Shown here: positions 8,555 to 17,421 of the stretch, one piece after another
Layout of the letters: each line of letters begins with the position of its first letter
How positions within the stretch are numbered: the first letter of the stretch is position 1
The notes under the pieces: generated by a model
What the model was told of the DNA's origin: nothing
The model's input: the letters and a program-made list of their open reading frames with translations, nothing else
Database searches by the model: none
Origin: Bacteroidales bacterium
GTDB taxonomy: Bacteria > Bacteroidota > Bacteroidia > Bacteroidales > UBA932
Reading direction: 5' to 3'
DNA: 48,620 bases
NCBI GenBank assembly: GCA_017479265.1
Contig: JAFVCK010000007.1
Coordinates: 1 to 48,620 of the forward strand
Translations under genes and position numbers: made by a program

Positions 8555-9790
8555 TTACTTCACGCTGATAACAACGCGACGGGCATCGTCCTTACCATCG
8601 ATACCACCGAGAACCTCAGTCTCAATGCGGCTTGCGTCAACACCCTTCTTTACGAGGTAGTCCTTGACGGCGTTTGCACGCTGCTCGGAGAGCTGCTGGT
8701 TGCGCTTTGCAGAACCTGTTGCGCTGTCAGCGGAACCGGTAACTACAAGACCCTTGTTCTCGTCGAGGTTGGCAACTACGTTGTCGCAGAAGAAGTCGAG
8801 GTGGAGTTTCTGACGAGCGTCAAGCTTTGCAGAACCCATGTCGAAGAATGCGTATGCAGGGGACTCTACATTGTTGGAACCGACATAAACTGTGTCAGGA
8901 GCCTGGTTCTTGAGAGCCTCGATTTCATCCTTGAGAGCTGCATTCTCCTTCTCAAGCTCCTCTACGCGAGCCTTGAGAGCGTTGTACTGCTCGGTTGTGA
9001 AGGGAACGGGGATGATAACGGGAGTCACGCTGCTGTGACGGTCGAAGTTGGTGCGGCCGAGGTTGATGAGAACACCGAGGGATACCTTGGGAACGAAACC
9101 TAGATGACCGAACCACTTGAGGAAACCATCTTTACCATTCTCGCTAACAGGAGTTACAAAGTTGCCCTTGGAACGTGCGATAGGAGCGGAGAGATCGAGG
9201 TAGAGGTCAACCCTCTTGCCAAGACGGAAGTCGTTGATGATACCGAAACCGGCTGCGAAGTCAAGACCTATTTCCTTCATTTTTGACTCGTTGAACTTCT
9301 GGAAGTCCATGACACCTGCCTGGAAATAAGGGATGATGTCCCAGATACGGGTCTCCTTGTAGCCGCTGAAAGCGTTGGAGATGTTCCACATTGCGTCGAA
9401 GTGGAGGTAAGGATTCCAATAGGTAGTACCATCACCATAAAAAGCGGTAGCAGTAGTAGAACCGTTATAAGCCTTTACGCTGTTGACACCGACCTCATTC
9501 TTGAGTCTTACACCGAAGGAAGGGGTAATCCACTTACCGACCTGGATCTCACCGAACCAGCCACCTGCGGGATTGATGCTGAACTGAGTCATCTTGTATG
9601 CCCAGGAAGTCTCAAGACCGCCGCCGATACCGATGAACCAGTTGTCCCAGAAACCGTTAGTCTCGTAAGGTCCGCGAACGATCTTGCCGTTCTCATCGCG
9701 GTTGCCATTCTCCTGTGCGGAAGCATTGAAGGAGAAAGCGAGGAGACCTGCTACTGCAAGTGCTCCGAAAAGTGTTTTGATTCCTTTCAT
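8555..9790 (-). CDS. OmpA-family outer-membrane protein
   Basis: Major outer-membrane protein linking membrane and peptidoglycan, 411 aa. A signal peptide ends near NASA-QEN (about residue 25). Next comes a beta-barrel-like domain (about 40-270), then a short coiled coil (RVEELEKENAALKDEIEALK, about 285-305), then an OmpA peptidoglycan-binding domain (about 320-411) with the typical QLSEQRANAVKDYLV segment. It is a single gene with one of the clearest promoters in the window, so it is probably strongly expressed. It matches the OmpA/porin-F type proteins abundant in Bacteroides; the exact paralogue is uncertain. Confidence 0.9.
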   Translation of the reverse strand: MKGIKTLFGALAVAGLLAFSFNASAQENGNRDENGKIVRGPYETNGFWDNWFIGIGGGLETSWAYKMTQFSINPAGGWFGEIQVGKWITPSFGVRLKNEVGVNSVKAYNGSTTATAFYGDGTTYWNPYLHFDAMWNISNAFSGYKETRIWDIIPYFQAGVMDFQKFNESKMKEIGLDFAAGFGIINDFRLGKRVDLYLDLSAPIARSKGNFVTPVSENGKDGFLKWFGHLGFVPKVSLGVLINLGRTNFDRHSSVTPVIIPVPFTTEQYNALKARVEELEKENAALKDEIEALKNQAPDTVYVGSNNVESPAYAFFDMGSAKLDARQKLHLDFFCDNVVANLDENKGLVVTGSADSATGSAKRNQQLSEQRANAVKDYLVKKGVDASRIETEVLGGIDGKDDARRVVISVK

Positions 9791-9863
9791 AATTATGAAT
9801 AAAATAGTTTAAATAATTAACTTTTCGTGACTTGTGCGGGCACACTTGCCGCCAAATCAAATG

Positions 9864-9895
9864 CAAAGATAATATTTTTTTTGCATAGCAACAAA
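9864..9895 (-). promoter_or_regulatory. Promoter of the ompA-like gene
   Basis: On the minus strand, TTTG (9892-9895), a 20-nt spacer and TATCTTTG (9864-9871) form a full Bacteroidetes consensus promoter. The leader to the ATG at 9790 is roughly 70 nt and AT-rich. Confidence 0.75.
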
Positions 9896-9915
9896 TATTC
9901 GCAAATAATTTTCTG

Positions 9916-9923
9916 TAACTTTG
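9916..9923 (+). promoter_or_regulatory. -7 promoter box of uvrB
   Basis: TAACTTTG matches TAnnTTTG and ends only 8 nt before the uvrB ATG, so the mRNA would have almost no leader. No clear -33 TTTG at the normal distance. Confidence 0.5.
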
Positions 9924-9931
9924 CAGCCGCT

Positions 9932-12064
9932 ATGAATTTCAAACTATCCTCACCCTATTCACCTTCGGGCGACCAGCCCTCTGCTATAGACTCCCTGTGC
10001 AGGAGCCTGTCCGGCGGAGACAATGCCGTCACCCTTCTCGGAGTGACCGGCTCAGGCAAGACTTTTACCATGGCCAACGTCATACAGAGACTCCGGCGTC
10101 CGGCCTTGATACTAAGCCACAACAAGACCCTCGCGGCGCAGCTCTACGGCGAATTCAAGTCTTTTTTCCCCGACAACGCGGTAGAATACTTCGTATCGTA
10201 TTACGACTACTACCAGCCGGAAGCCTACATTCCTTCCACCGACACCTATATAGAAAAGGACCTGAGCATCAACGAGCAGATAGACAAGCTGCGTCTCAGC
10301 GCCGCATCGGCCCTGATGTCGGGCCGCAGGGACGTGATAGTGATTTCCAGCGTATCCTGCCTGTACGGAATAGGCAACCCGGAGGACTTCCACAGCCAGA
10401 CCGTGGTAGTCAGAAAAGGCGAAAAGCGCAGTCTGACGAGGCTGCTCTACCACCTTGTCGATGCCCTGTACAGCCGCACCGAAACGGATTTCAAGCGCGG
10501 CACTTTCCGCGTCAGGGGCGACACGGTGGACGTATTCCTCGGCGGCGCGGACGAAGCGGTAAGGATAGAATTCTTCGGGGACGAGGTGGACGGCCTGAGC
10601 CTCATAGACCCTCTGACAGGAGCGCGGCTGGAGAACCTCTCCGAGGTGCCGATTTATCCGGCCAACAACTTCGTGACCACCGAGGAACGCAGCAAGGAGG
10701 CCGTAAGCCTCATTCAGGACGACCTGGCAAGGCAGATAGATTATTTCGAAGAAATAGGCAAGAATCTTGAGGCCAAGCGCCTGAAGCAGAGGGTGGAGTA
10801 TGACCTTGAAATGATAAAGGAAATGGGCTATTGCCCCGGCATAGAGAACTATTCCCGCTACCTCGACGGTCGCTCCCCCGGGCAGAGGCCTTTCTGCCTG
10901 ATAGACTATTTCCCGAAGGATTTCATAACCTTCATAGACGAGAGCCATGTCACCCTGCCGCAGATAAGGGCCATGTTCGGAGGAGACCGTTCCCGTAAGT
11001 CCGTCCTCATCGAATACGGCTTCAGGCTGCCGGCGGCGGCAGACAACAGGCCGCTCACCTTCGAGGAGTTCGAAAGCATTACAGGCCAGACCGTCTATGT
11101 CAGCGCCACGCCTGCGGAATACGAGCTGGAAGCCTCCGGAGGCCAGGTGGTGGAACAGGTGGTACGACCCACAGGCCTGCTGGACCCTCCCATAGAAGTG
11201 CGCCCCATAAAGAACCAGGTGGACGACCTCGTGGAGGAAGTCAGGAAAAGGGCCGAAGTGGATGAAAGAGTGCTGGTTACGACCCTTACCAAGCGCATGG
11301 CCGAGGAACTGGATTCATATTTCGAAAAGATAGGGATACGCACCCGGTACATCCACTCCGACATAGACACTACCGAAAGGGTGGAGACCATAGAAGATTT
11401 CAAGAACGGCCTCTTCGACGTGCTGGTCGGAGTCAACCTGCTGCGCGAAGGACTTGACATCCCCTCGGTGTCCCTGGTTGCCATACTGGATGCCGACAAG
11501 GAAGGGTTCCTCCGCAGCGCAAGGGCCCTGACTCAGACCGCGGGAAGGGCCGCGAGGAATGTCAACGGCCTTGTCATAATGTACGCCGACACCATCACAA
11601 AGTCCATGCAGGAGACTATATACGAGACCGACAGGAGGCGTGCCAAACAAATAGAATACAACAAGTTGCATGGCATAACCCCCCAGCAGGTCAGCGTCAA
11701 GCACAACACCCTGGCAAGCGAGCTGGGAGGCGGACATTTCAGCGCCGCCAATTCCTACGACGAGCCTTCCTTCATACCCGACCCTTCCGCCCTCGGAAAG
11801 GGCAGGATTTCAGTCGGGCTCGGAGTGGATTCCAAGCGCGAAGGCAATTCGGCATACGAAGGCGGATACATCAAGGCCGACCTCGCCGCCGTGCTCCAGG
11901 ACCCCGTGATAAGGGCCATGTCAAGGGAACAGGTCGAAAAAAGCGTGGAGGAGGCCCGCCGCAAGATGCAGAAAGCCGCGGCCGAACTCGACTTCACGGC
12001 GGCCGCGGGATTCAGGGACGAGATGTGGGCCCTCCAGCAATACCTGAAGGTCTGGAAATTATAG
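9932..12064 (+). CDS. uvrB: Excinuclease ABC subunit B
   Basis: UvrB is the damage-verifying helicase-like subunit of nucleotide excision repair; it receives DNA from UvrA and recruits UvrC. The 710-aa protein shows Walker A (GVTGSGKTFTM), the beta-hairpin region (YYDYYQPEAYIPSTDTYIEK), the DESH Walker B (FIDESHVTLPQ), motif V/VI sequence (GVNLLREGLDIP) and a C-terminal UVR motif (LDFTAAAGFRDEM) for UvrC contact. The start MNFKLSSPYSPSGDQP matches the usual UvrB N-terminus, so the open frame upstream of 9932 is not coding. Its stop overlaps the convergent relA stop by 6 nt. Confidence 0.98.
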   Translation: MNFKLSSPYSPSGDQPSAIDSLCRSLSGGDNAVTLLGVTGSGKTFTMANVIQRLRRPALILSHNKTLAAQLYGEFKSFFPDNAVEYFVSYYDYYQPEAYIPSTDTYIEKDLSINEQIDKLRLSAASALMSGRRDVIVISSVSCLYGIGNPEDFHSQTVVVRKGEKRSLTRLLYHLVDALYSRTETDFKRGTFRVRGDTVDVFLGGADEAVRIEFFGDEVDGLSLIDPLTGARLENLSEVPIYPANNFVTTEERSKEAVSLIQDDLARQIDYFEEIGKNLEAKRLKQRVEYDLEMIKEMGYCPGIENYSRYLDGRSPGQRPFCLIDYFPKDFITFIDESHVTLPQIRAMFGGDRSRKSVLIEYGFRLPAAADNRPLTFEEFESITGQTVYVSATPAEYELEASGGQVVEQVVRPTGLLDPPIEVRPIKNQVDDLVEEVRKRAEVDERVLVTTLTKRMAEELDSYFEKIGIRTRYIHSDIDTTERVETIEDFKNGLFDVLVGVNLLREGLDIPSVSLVAILDADKEGFLRSARALTQTAGRAARNVNGLVIMYADTITKSMQETIYETDRRRAKQIEYNKLHGITPQQVSVKHNTLASELGGGHFSAANSYDEPSFIPDPSALGKGRISVGLGVDSKREGNSAYEGGYIKADLAAVLQDPVIRAMSREQVEKSVEEARRKMQKAAAELDFTAAAGFRDEMWALQQYLKVWKL

Positions 12065-14203
12065 TCTCTGGACTTTCTGGACATGGCGCAGGGCCCTTAT
12101 CTGGGACACCACCTTGTCCAGCTCCAGATTGGAAGGGACGGACACCTTCATGTTTATGTCGTATGTGCCTCCCCTCCGGTTCTCCGACACGTTGAAGCCA
12201 CGGAGAGAGGCCTTGAACGTACCCACAAGGTCTATTATGCGGTTGAGCACGGCGGGCTCCATGGCCGCAATCACCCTCAACGACACCTGGAAAGTACCCG
12301 AAGACGGGCTGTCCGCCCAGCGCACCTTCTGTATCCTGTACGGATACAATTCAAGCAGCCTGGCGGCGTTCGGACAGGTAATCCTGTGTATCTTTATTCC
12401 GGAGTCGCGGGTCACGAAGCCGAACACGTCGTCGCCGAAAACAGGGTTGCAGCAGCGTGCTATGCGGTAATCCAGGCCCTTGAGGTTGCGGGCGTTGATT
12501 ACGAGTATGTCGTCGGTGCTGCCGGTGCCAGCCGTCCAGTTTCTGCGCGATTCGGCCTCGGCGGCAGCCTTTGAAGCAGCCTCCGCCACCATGGCATCAT
12601 GCTCCAGGATATAGGTCTTTATCTCGTTGACATCCAGCGTACCCTCCCCTATGGCTGCATAGAATGCGTGAAGAGTACCGTAACGGCGCTTCTTCATGAA
12701 TTCCGTTATCATCTCGTCGGGGAGCTCCAGCTTCCAGTTATTGAGCCGCCTGCCCAGCAGTTCCTTGCCCTCGTCGGCCTTCTTGTATTCCGCCTCGTGC
12801 AGGGCCTGCCTTATCTTGTTGCGGGCCTTCGAAGACACCACATATCCCACCCAGTCGGCACCAGGCTTCTGGTTCTTCGAGCTCATTATCTCCACCACGT
12901 CGCCGGTCTTGAGCTTCTCCTTTATGGACACGGCCTTCCCGCCTATCATGGCACCGGTGCAGCGCATTCCGAGGCCCGAGTGTATGTTGAAGGCGAAATC
13001 CAACACGGAAGAACCGGCAGGCAGGATTCTCAGCTCGCCCGAAGGGGTGAACACGAAAATCTCCTTGGAAGGGGGCTGGGGCAGCTCCTCGGGACTGTCA
13101 TAGTCCGGATGCTCCAGGGCATAGCGCACGGCATTGAGCCACTTGTCCATGCTCTCTTCCCTCTTGATGCCCTTGTAGGACCAGTGGGAAGCGAAGCCGT
13201 TCTCGGCCATATCGTCCATGCGACGGGTACGTATCTGCACCTCGAGATAACTGCCGGACTTGTTCTTGACGGTAATGTGCAGGGACTCGTAGCCATTGGT
13301 CTTGGGATTGGTCAGCCAGTCGCGGAGCCTCTTGGTATCGGGCTCGTACTCCTCCGTCACGAAAGAATATACCTTCCAGCAGAGCTCCTTCTCCACCTTG
13401 GGGTCCTCGGGACTGTCGATTATGAAACGTATGGCGAACACGTCATACACTCCCTCGAAGGGGACCTTCTGCTTGACCATCTTGGCCCAGATGGAATAGG
13501 CCGCCTTGGTACGGATTTTCAGCTTGTATTTTATGCCCGCGTCGGAGAGTTTCTTCTTAAGCGGCTCGATGAATTCCAGCATCAGCTTCTCCCTGTCCTT
13601 CTGGGTTGCCTTCAACTTATTGGTAATCAGGCGATATTGCTCGGGCTCGGCATAACTGAGGTAGATGTCCTCCATCTCCCTTTTCATGTTATAGAGCCCC
13701 AGCTGGTGGGCAAGGGGTATGTACAGCATGAGAGTTTCGAGGACCTTGCGCTCGCGCGAAGTCTTGGGGAAGAATGACAGGTTGCGCATCACCTCCAGGC
13801 GGTCCGCAAGCTTGAGTACCGTAACCCTCGGGTCCCGGGAATACTGTATTATGAGTTTCTTGTAGTTCTCGGCCTCCAGGCGGGTATCCTTGGGCTTTAT
13901 GGTGGAAATCAGATTGAGTCCTTCCACCATGGTATAGACGCTTTCATCCATACGGAGGCTGCGTATGTCCAGGGAAGGATTGTCCCTGGTGGCCTCATGC
14001 AGGAAAACCGCCGCTATGCACTCTGGCGGCAGACCAATCTCGTCGGCAACTATCCTGGCGACGGCTTCAGGATGACGGACAAAGGGCTCCCCGTTGTAGC
14101 GAGTCTGGCCCTCAAGGGCCTGTGCTGCAACATTATACGCCTTGCGTATCATCTCTCTTCCCTCCGGGGAATAAGCCGGGAAGAGCTGGTCTATACGGTC
14201 CAT
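12059..14203 (-). CDS. relA: RelA/SpoT-family (p)ppGpp synthetase with degraded hydrolase site
   Basis: Stringent-response enzyme, 714 aa, with the full long-RSH order: HD domain (about 25-185), synthetase (about 220-340), TGS (about 365-430) and a C-terminal ACT domain. The synthetase motifs look intact (VYDVFAIRF, TNGYESLH, LEVQIRT). In the HD domain, the family's catalytic HDxxED is HEATRD here, and ADRLHNMR is ADRLEVMR, so the metal- and nucleotide-binding residues expected for ppGpp hydrolysis are lost. I infer a synthetase-only enzyme; a separate SpoT should exist elsewhere in the genome. It is the last gene of the run from rpsA, 6 nt after mltG. Confidence 0.92.
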   Translation of the reverse strand: MDRIDQLFPAYSPEGREMIRKAYNVAAQALEGQTRYNGEPFVRHPEAVARIVADEIGLPPECIAAVFLHEATRDNPSLDIRSLRMDESVYTMVEGLNLISTIKPKDTRLEAENYKKLIIQYSRDPRVTVLKLADRLEVMRNLSFFPKTSRERKVLETLMLYIPLAHQLGLYNMKREMEDIYLSYAEPEQYRLITNKLKATQKDREKLMLEFIEPLKKKLSDAGIKYKLKIRTKAAYSIWAKMVKQKVPFEGVYDVFAIRFIIDSPEDPKVEKELCWKVYSFVTEEYEPDTKRLRDWLTNPKTNGYESLHITVKNKSGSYLEVQIRTRRMDDMAENGFASHWSYKGIKREESMDKWLNAVRYALEHPDYDSPEELPQPPSKEIFVFTPSGELRILPAGSSVLDFAFNIHSGLGMRCTGAMIGGKAVSIKEKLKTGDVVEIMSSKNQKPGADWVGYVVSSKARNKIRQALHEAEYKKADEGKELLGRRLNNWKLELPDEMITEFMKKRRYGTLHAFYAAIGEGTLDVNEIKTYILEHDAMVAEAASKAAAEAESRRNWTAGTGSTDDILVINARNLKGLDYRIARCCNPVFGDDVFGFVTRDSGIKIHRITCPNAARLLELYPYRIQKVRWADSPSSGTFQVSLRVIAAMEPAVLNRIIDLVGTFKASLRGFNVSENRRGGTYDINMKVSVPSNLELDKVVSQIRALRHVQKVQRL

Positions 14204-14209
14204 AAAAAA

Positions 14210-15250
14210 CTATTTTCCCGCCGCCCGCGACTTCTCCCTTAGTGTCAATGCCCTCTGGAAGGCCCTTGCATTGGACAGATGTTCGGAATATGTTGACGCG
14301 AAGCGGTGCGTGCCGTTGAATTCGGGACTGGCGCAAAAATACATGTATGAATGCCTTACGGGATTGAGCACTGCTCCGAGAGCCGCCTTGGTAGGTATGC
14401 GTATGGGGCCGGGAGGCAGGCCGGCATTCTTGTATGTATTGTATGGAGAATCCACCTCCAGATGCTTGCGCAGTATCCTTGTAGGCTCATAGTCGAAGCA
14501 GAACGCTATGGTAGGGTCGGCCTGCAGCTTCATCCCGGTGCGCAGACGGTTCAGGTACACCCCTGCGATGGCGGGCATCTCGGGCTCGTACCGGGTCTCC
14601 CCGTTTACAATGGAGGCGAGTATGGACACCTGCATGGGGGTAAGGTTCTGCTTGGCAGCCCTGGATATGTTCTCATCCGTCCAGAAGGCATCGTAAGCCG
14701 CTTTCTGGCGGGTCAGTATTTCCTTGAAAGACTCGGTCCAATAGACTTCGTAGGTGTCCGGGATGAAGAGGGCGAAGACATTGGAAGGCTTGAATCCGAA
14801 CTGCCCCAGGAGGTCTGCGTCGGAAAGTCCGGCCATGACCTCGGCAGAGTCCAGAAGCATCTGGGAGGCAATGCGGGAGGCGATGTTCTCCTTCTTGCGT
14901 ATGGAGCCCGACAGCACCAGTTTCACAGGTGTCTGCCAGCCCATGGACAGCATCCGGGACACATACATGGAAGGATTCGAAGCATCTATGGTATAATGCC
15001 CGGCCTTGACGGACTCCACCCCCTCGAAGGCCCGCCTTACGCTGCCCTTGAACTTGGGAGAACAATCGCGGCAAATGATGGCCACGGCGCTATCCACGGG
15101 GGTGTCCGGATATATGTACACCTCCCAAGTGCCGCTGAAATTGGGCACCTTGCGGTCATAGTAGTAACGCACGGCGAAAAACAGCCCGGCACCCAGGACG
15201 ATAGCAGCCGCTACCGCTATGAAGGGGAAAGTCTTTTTTTTCTGTTTCAT
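14210..15250 (-). CDS. mltG: Endolytic murein transglycosylase MltG
   Basis: Inner-membrane enzyme that cuts nascent peptidoglycan strands and limits their length. The 346-aa protein has one N-terminal transmembrane anchor (about residues 8-28), then the YceG-like domain with the conserved SIVNGET segment bearing the catalytic Glu, the LQADPT motif and the SPYNTYKNAGLPPGPI signature. Its ATG overlaps the stop of the upstream glucosaminidase gene by 4 nt, so two wall-cleaving enzymes are translationally coupled. Length is normal for the family. Confidence 0.93.
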   Translation of the reverse strand: MKQKKKTFPFIAVAAAIVLGAGLFFAVRYYYDRKVPNFSGTWEVYIYPDTPVDSAVAIICRDCSPKFKGSVRRAFEGVESVKAGHYTIDASNPSMYVSRMLSMGWQTPVKLVLSGSIRKKENIASRIASQMLLDSAEVMAGLSDADLLGQFGFKPSNVFALFIPDTYEVYWTESFKEILTRQKAAYDAFWTDENISRAAKQNLTPMQVSILASIVNGETRYEPEMPAIAGVYLNRLRTGMKLQADPTIAFCFDYEPTRILRKHLEVDSPYNTYKNAGLPPGPIRIPTKAALGAVLNPVRHSYMYFCASPEFNGTHRFASTYSEHLSNARAFQRALTLREKSRAAGK

Positions 15251-16407
15251 TTCGAGAATATCCTTTTAATCAAGGGCTTCTGCCGCATATAAACCGTATC
15301 TCCCTCCTTCAGTACGTGGTCCGGACCGAAACCGTTGAGCTTCTGGAGAGTCTTGAGGCGTATGCCGAAGCGCTGGGAAATCTGCCAGAGGTTCTCCCCC
15401 TCATGGTCCACTATGTATTTCTCAAGGCCACGGGCCGCCTGCTTCTTCTTCTTTTGCAGATAGACTATGTCTCCCGGCTGAGGCTCCCAGCCATCGGGCA
15501 CGTCATTGAAACGTCGGAGTTCCTTGCTGAAAAGCTTGTAGTATTTGGCTATGGACTCAACGTCCTGACCATCCTGGGCTGTGATGAAGGGCACTCCGTT
15601 GCGGGAATACATTTCAAGCTTCAAGGACACCGTGAAGGACTCGTTCACCCCCTCGCGGCTGATGCGCTTGGGCTCCTCTATGGACATGGGGGAAGGCGGA
15701 ATTACACTGAGGCTCTCGTCCACGTATCTTGTCTTGTCCGAGGCGCGTTTCCTTGGCTTTGCGCTCTTCTTGGAAGAAGACTGCTTGGAAGAGGTCTTGG
15801 AACTTTTGCCGGAGGCCTGCTTCCCAGCCTGTTTCTCGGCCTTCTTAGCCTCGGCCTCGCGCTTCTTGGCGTACTTGGCCTCCACCTCTTCGGCCTGCTT
15901 CACGGACATCTTGTCATACTCATAGAGCTTATAATCCTCTATGTACTTTATAAGCTTGGCAGGATATGAAGGGTCGGTGGCATAGCCGGCCTTCTTCAGA
16001 CCGTAAGCCCACGATTTATAGTCAGTTGTACTGTATTCAAACAGGAACTTGTAGCGGTCCCTGTAACGCAGGAAGTCGGAATGGTCCTGGAAGGACTCCC
16101 CGGCATCTTCATAGACCCTGAAGCACTCCCCCTTCCTGTCATCGTCATAGAACATTTTCTTGCCCGTCCAGTCATGGCATTTTATGCCGAAGTGGTTGTT
16201 GCCGTCCTTGGCAAGGGAAGACAGGCCGTATCTGGACTCCAGCAGTCCCTGAGCGAGCGTAATGCTGGCCGGAACTCCGGTACGGTACATTTCGCTCACC
16301 GCGATGGGAGCATAAGTGGCAATATACTGCTCCTGCGGGGAAACAGGTTCGCCGGCCGAAAGGAAAAAGAAAGCCAGCGCAGCAATCAATATGGTTCCGT
16401 TCTTCAT
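15247..16407 (-). CDS. Secreted glucosaminidase (GH73-type) with LysM domain
   Basis: Peptidoglycan hydrolase, 386 aa. A signal peptide (about 1-20) is followed by a mannosyl-glycoprotein endo-beta-N-acetylglucosaminidase-like domain (about 25-165) with the LLESRYGLS motif carrying the likely catalytic Glu and NNHFGIKCHDW. A Lys/Ala/Ser-rich linker (about 175-225) leads to LysM-like sequence: a weak one near 270-315 and a clear C-terminal LysM (about 328-378, GENLWQISQRFGIRLKTLQK). It should act in the periplasm on murein. It is coupled to mltG by overlap and follows rnz after 21 nt. Confidence 0.88.
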   Translation of the reverse strand: MKNGTILIAALAFFFLSAGEPVSPQEQYIATYAPIAVSEMYRTGVPASITLAQGLLESRYGLSSLAKDGNNHFGIKCHDWTGKKMFYDDDRKGECFRVYEDAGESFQDHSDFLRYRDRYKFLFEYSTTDYKSWAYGLKKAGYATDPSYPAKLIKYIEDYKLYEYDKMSVKQAEEVEAKYAKKREAEAKKAEKQAGKQASGKSSKTSSKQSSSKKSAKPRKRASDKTRYVDESLSVIPPSPMSIEEPKRISREGVNESFTVSLKLEMYSRNGVPFITAQDGQDVESIAKYYKLFSKELRRFNDVPDGWEPQPGDIVYLQKKKKQAARGLEKYIVDHEGENLWQISQRFGIRLKTLQKLNGFGPDHVLKEGDTVYMRQKPLIKRIFSK

Positions 16408-16428
16408 ACGGAGTGTAAATATAGAGAA

Positions 16429-17421
16429 TTATTTACACTTTTGCAAAGGAATGTCGAATACGTCGCCTTCTTTGAGTGCGTAAGACTCGGGGAATACGGT
16501 TTTTGCCTCGGCCTCGTACCGGGCTATGTCCTTGCACCTTGAAGAATAATGCCCCACAAGCAGTTTGCCCGCGCCAGCAGCAAGCGCAAGACGGGCGGCC
16601 TGGAGGGCGGTGGAATGGTGCCTCAGCGCCGCCTGGTCCGATAGTTCGTCAAGATATGTGGCCTCGTGGTAGAGAAGGTCCACGCCCTGCACGGTGCGCT
16701 CCAGGCCCTCCACCGGGGCTGTATCGCTGATATAGGCGTAACTGCGTGGAACGAACGCCCTGTGGGTCACCTCCGAAGCCTTTATGAGCAGAGGCTCGTC
16801 AGTGCCTGAATGTCTCTCGTAGCCATTCAGGAAGGTAGCGCCCTCATCGGGGCCGGACGGACGGAGGATATCCTCTCCTGCCTTCAGACGGCCTATTTCC
16901 GAGAGGGTGAAAGAGTATTTTTCAACGGCATCCTTGTCTATGGAGGGAAGGGATTCCTTCTCGCGGAACATCCAGCCGTAAGTTTCTATCTTGTGATTCA
17001 GCGGTATGGCCGTGACGCTCACCGACTTTGTCTCATATACCACCTCGGGTGCGGAGCATTTCACAGGGCGGTGACGCACTTCGAAAGCAAGGCCGTCCCC
17101 GTAATAGGACAGGAAAAACTTCAGTATGGGACCGAAGGAGGTGGGGGCATATATGTCCAGGGCGGCCGTCCTGCCGAGCATGCCCATGGTGGAAAGCAGG
17201 CCGAAAATGCCGAAGACATGGTCCCCGTGGATATGGGATATGAATATGGTATCCACCTTCATCGGAGAAAAGCCGCAGCGTATCAGCTGTGACTGCACGC
17301 CCTCTCCGCAATCAATCAAAAAGGAGCGCCCACGTACGTTCAGCACGTGTGCGCTCGGATACTTACCCGGCACGGGCATCGCCGAAGCGGTGCCCAATAC
17401 CGTCAGTGTAAAATTACTCAC
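16429..17421 (-). CDS. rnz: Ribonuclease Z
   Basis: Zinc-dependent tRNA 3'-processing endonuclease of the metallo-beta-lactamase fold, 330 aa from a GTG start. The histidine motif FISHIHGDHVFG supplies the zinc ligands; later ligands are in YISDTAPVEG and the LLVGHYSSR segment. The GTG at 17421 is chosen because the protein then starts MSNFTLTVLGTASA, the normal N-terminus; no in-frame ATG exists closer. The start overlaps the rpsA stop (GTGAGTAA), so translation is probably coupled to ribosomal protein S1. Confidence 0.92.
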   Translation of the reverse strand: MSNFTLTVLGTASAMPVPGKYPSAHVLNVRGRSFLIDCGEGVQSQLIRCGFSPMKVDTIFISHIHGDHVFGIFGLLSTMGMLGRTAALDIYAPTSFGPILKFFLSYYGDGLAFEVRHRPVKCSAPEVVYETKSVSVTAIPLNHKIETYGWMFREKESLPSIDKDAVEKYSFTLSEIGRLKAGEDILRPSGPDEGATFLNGYERHSGTDEPLLIKASEVTHRAFVPRSYAYISDTAPVEGLERTVQGVDLLYHEATYLDELSDQAALRHHSTALQAARLALAAGAGKLLVGHYSSRCKDIARYEAEAKTVFPESYALKEGDVFDIPLQKCK

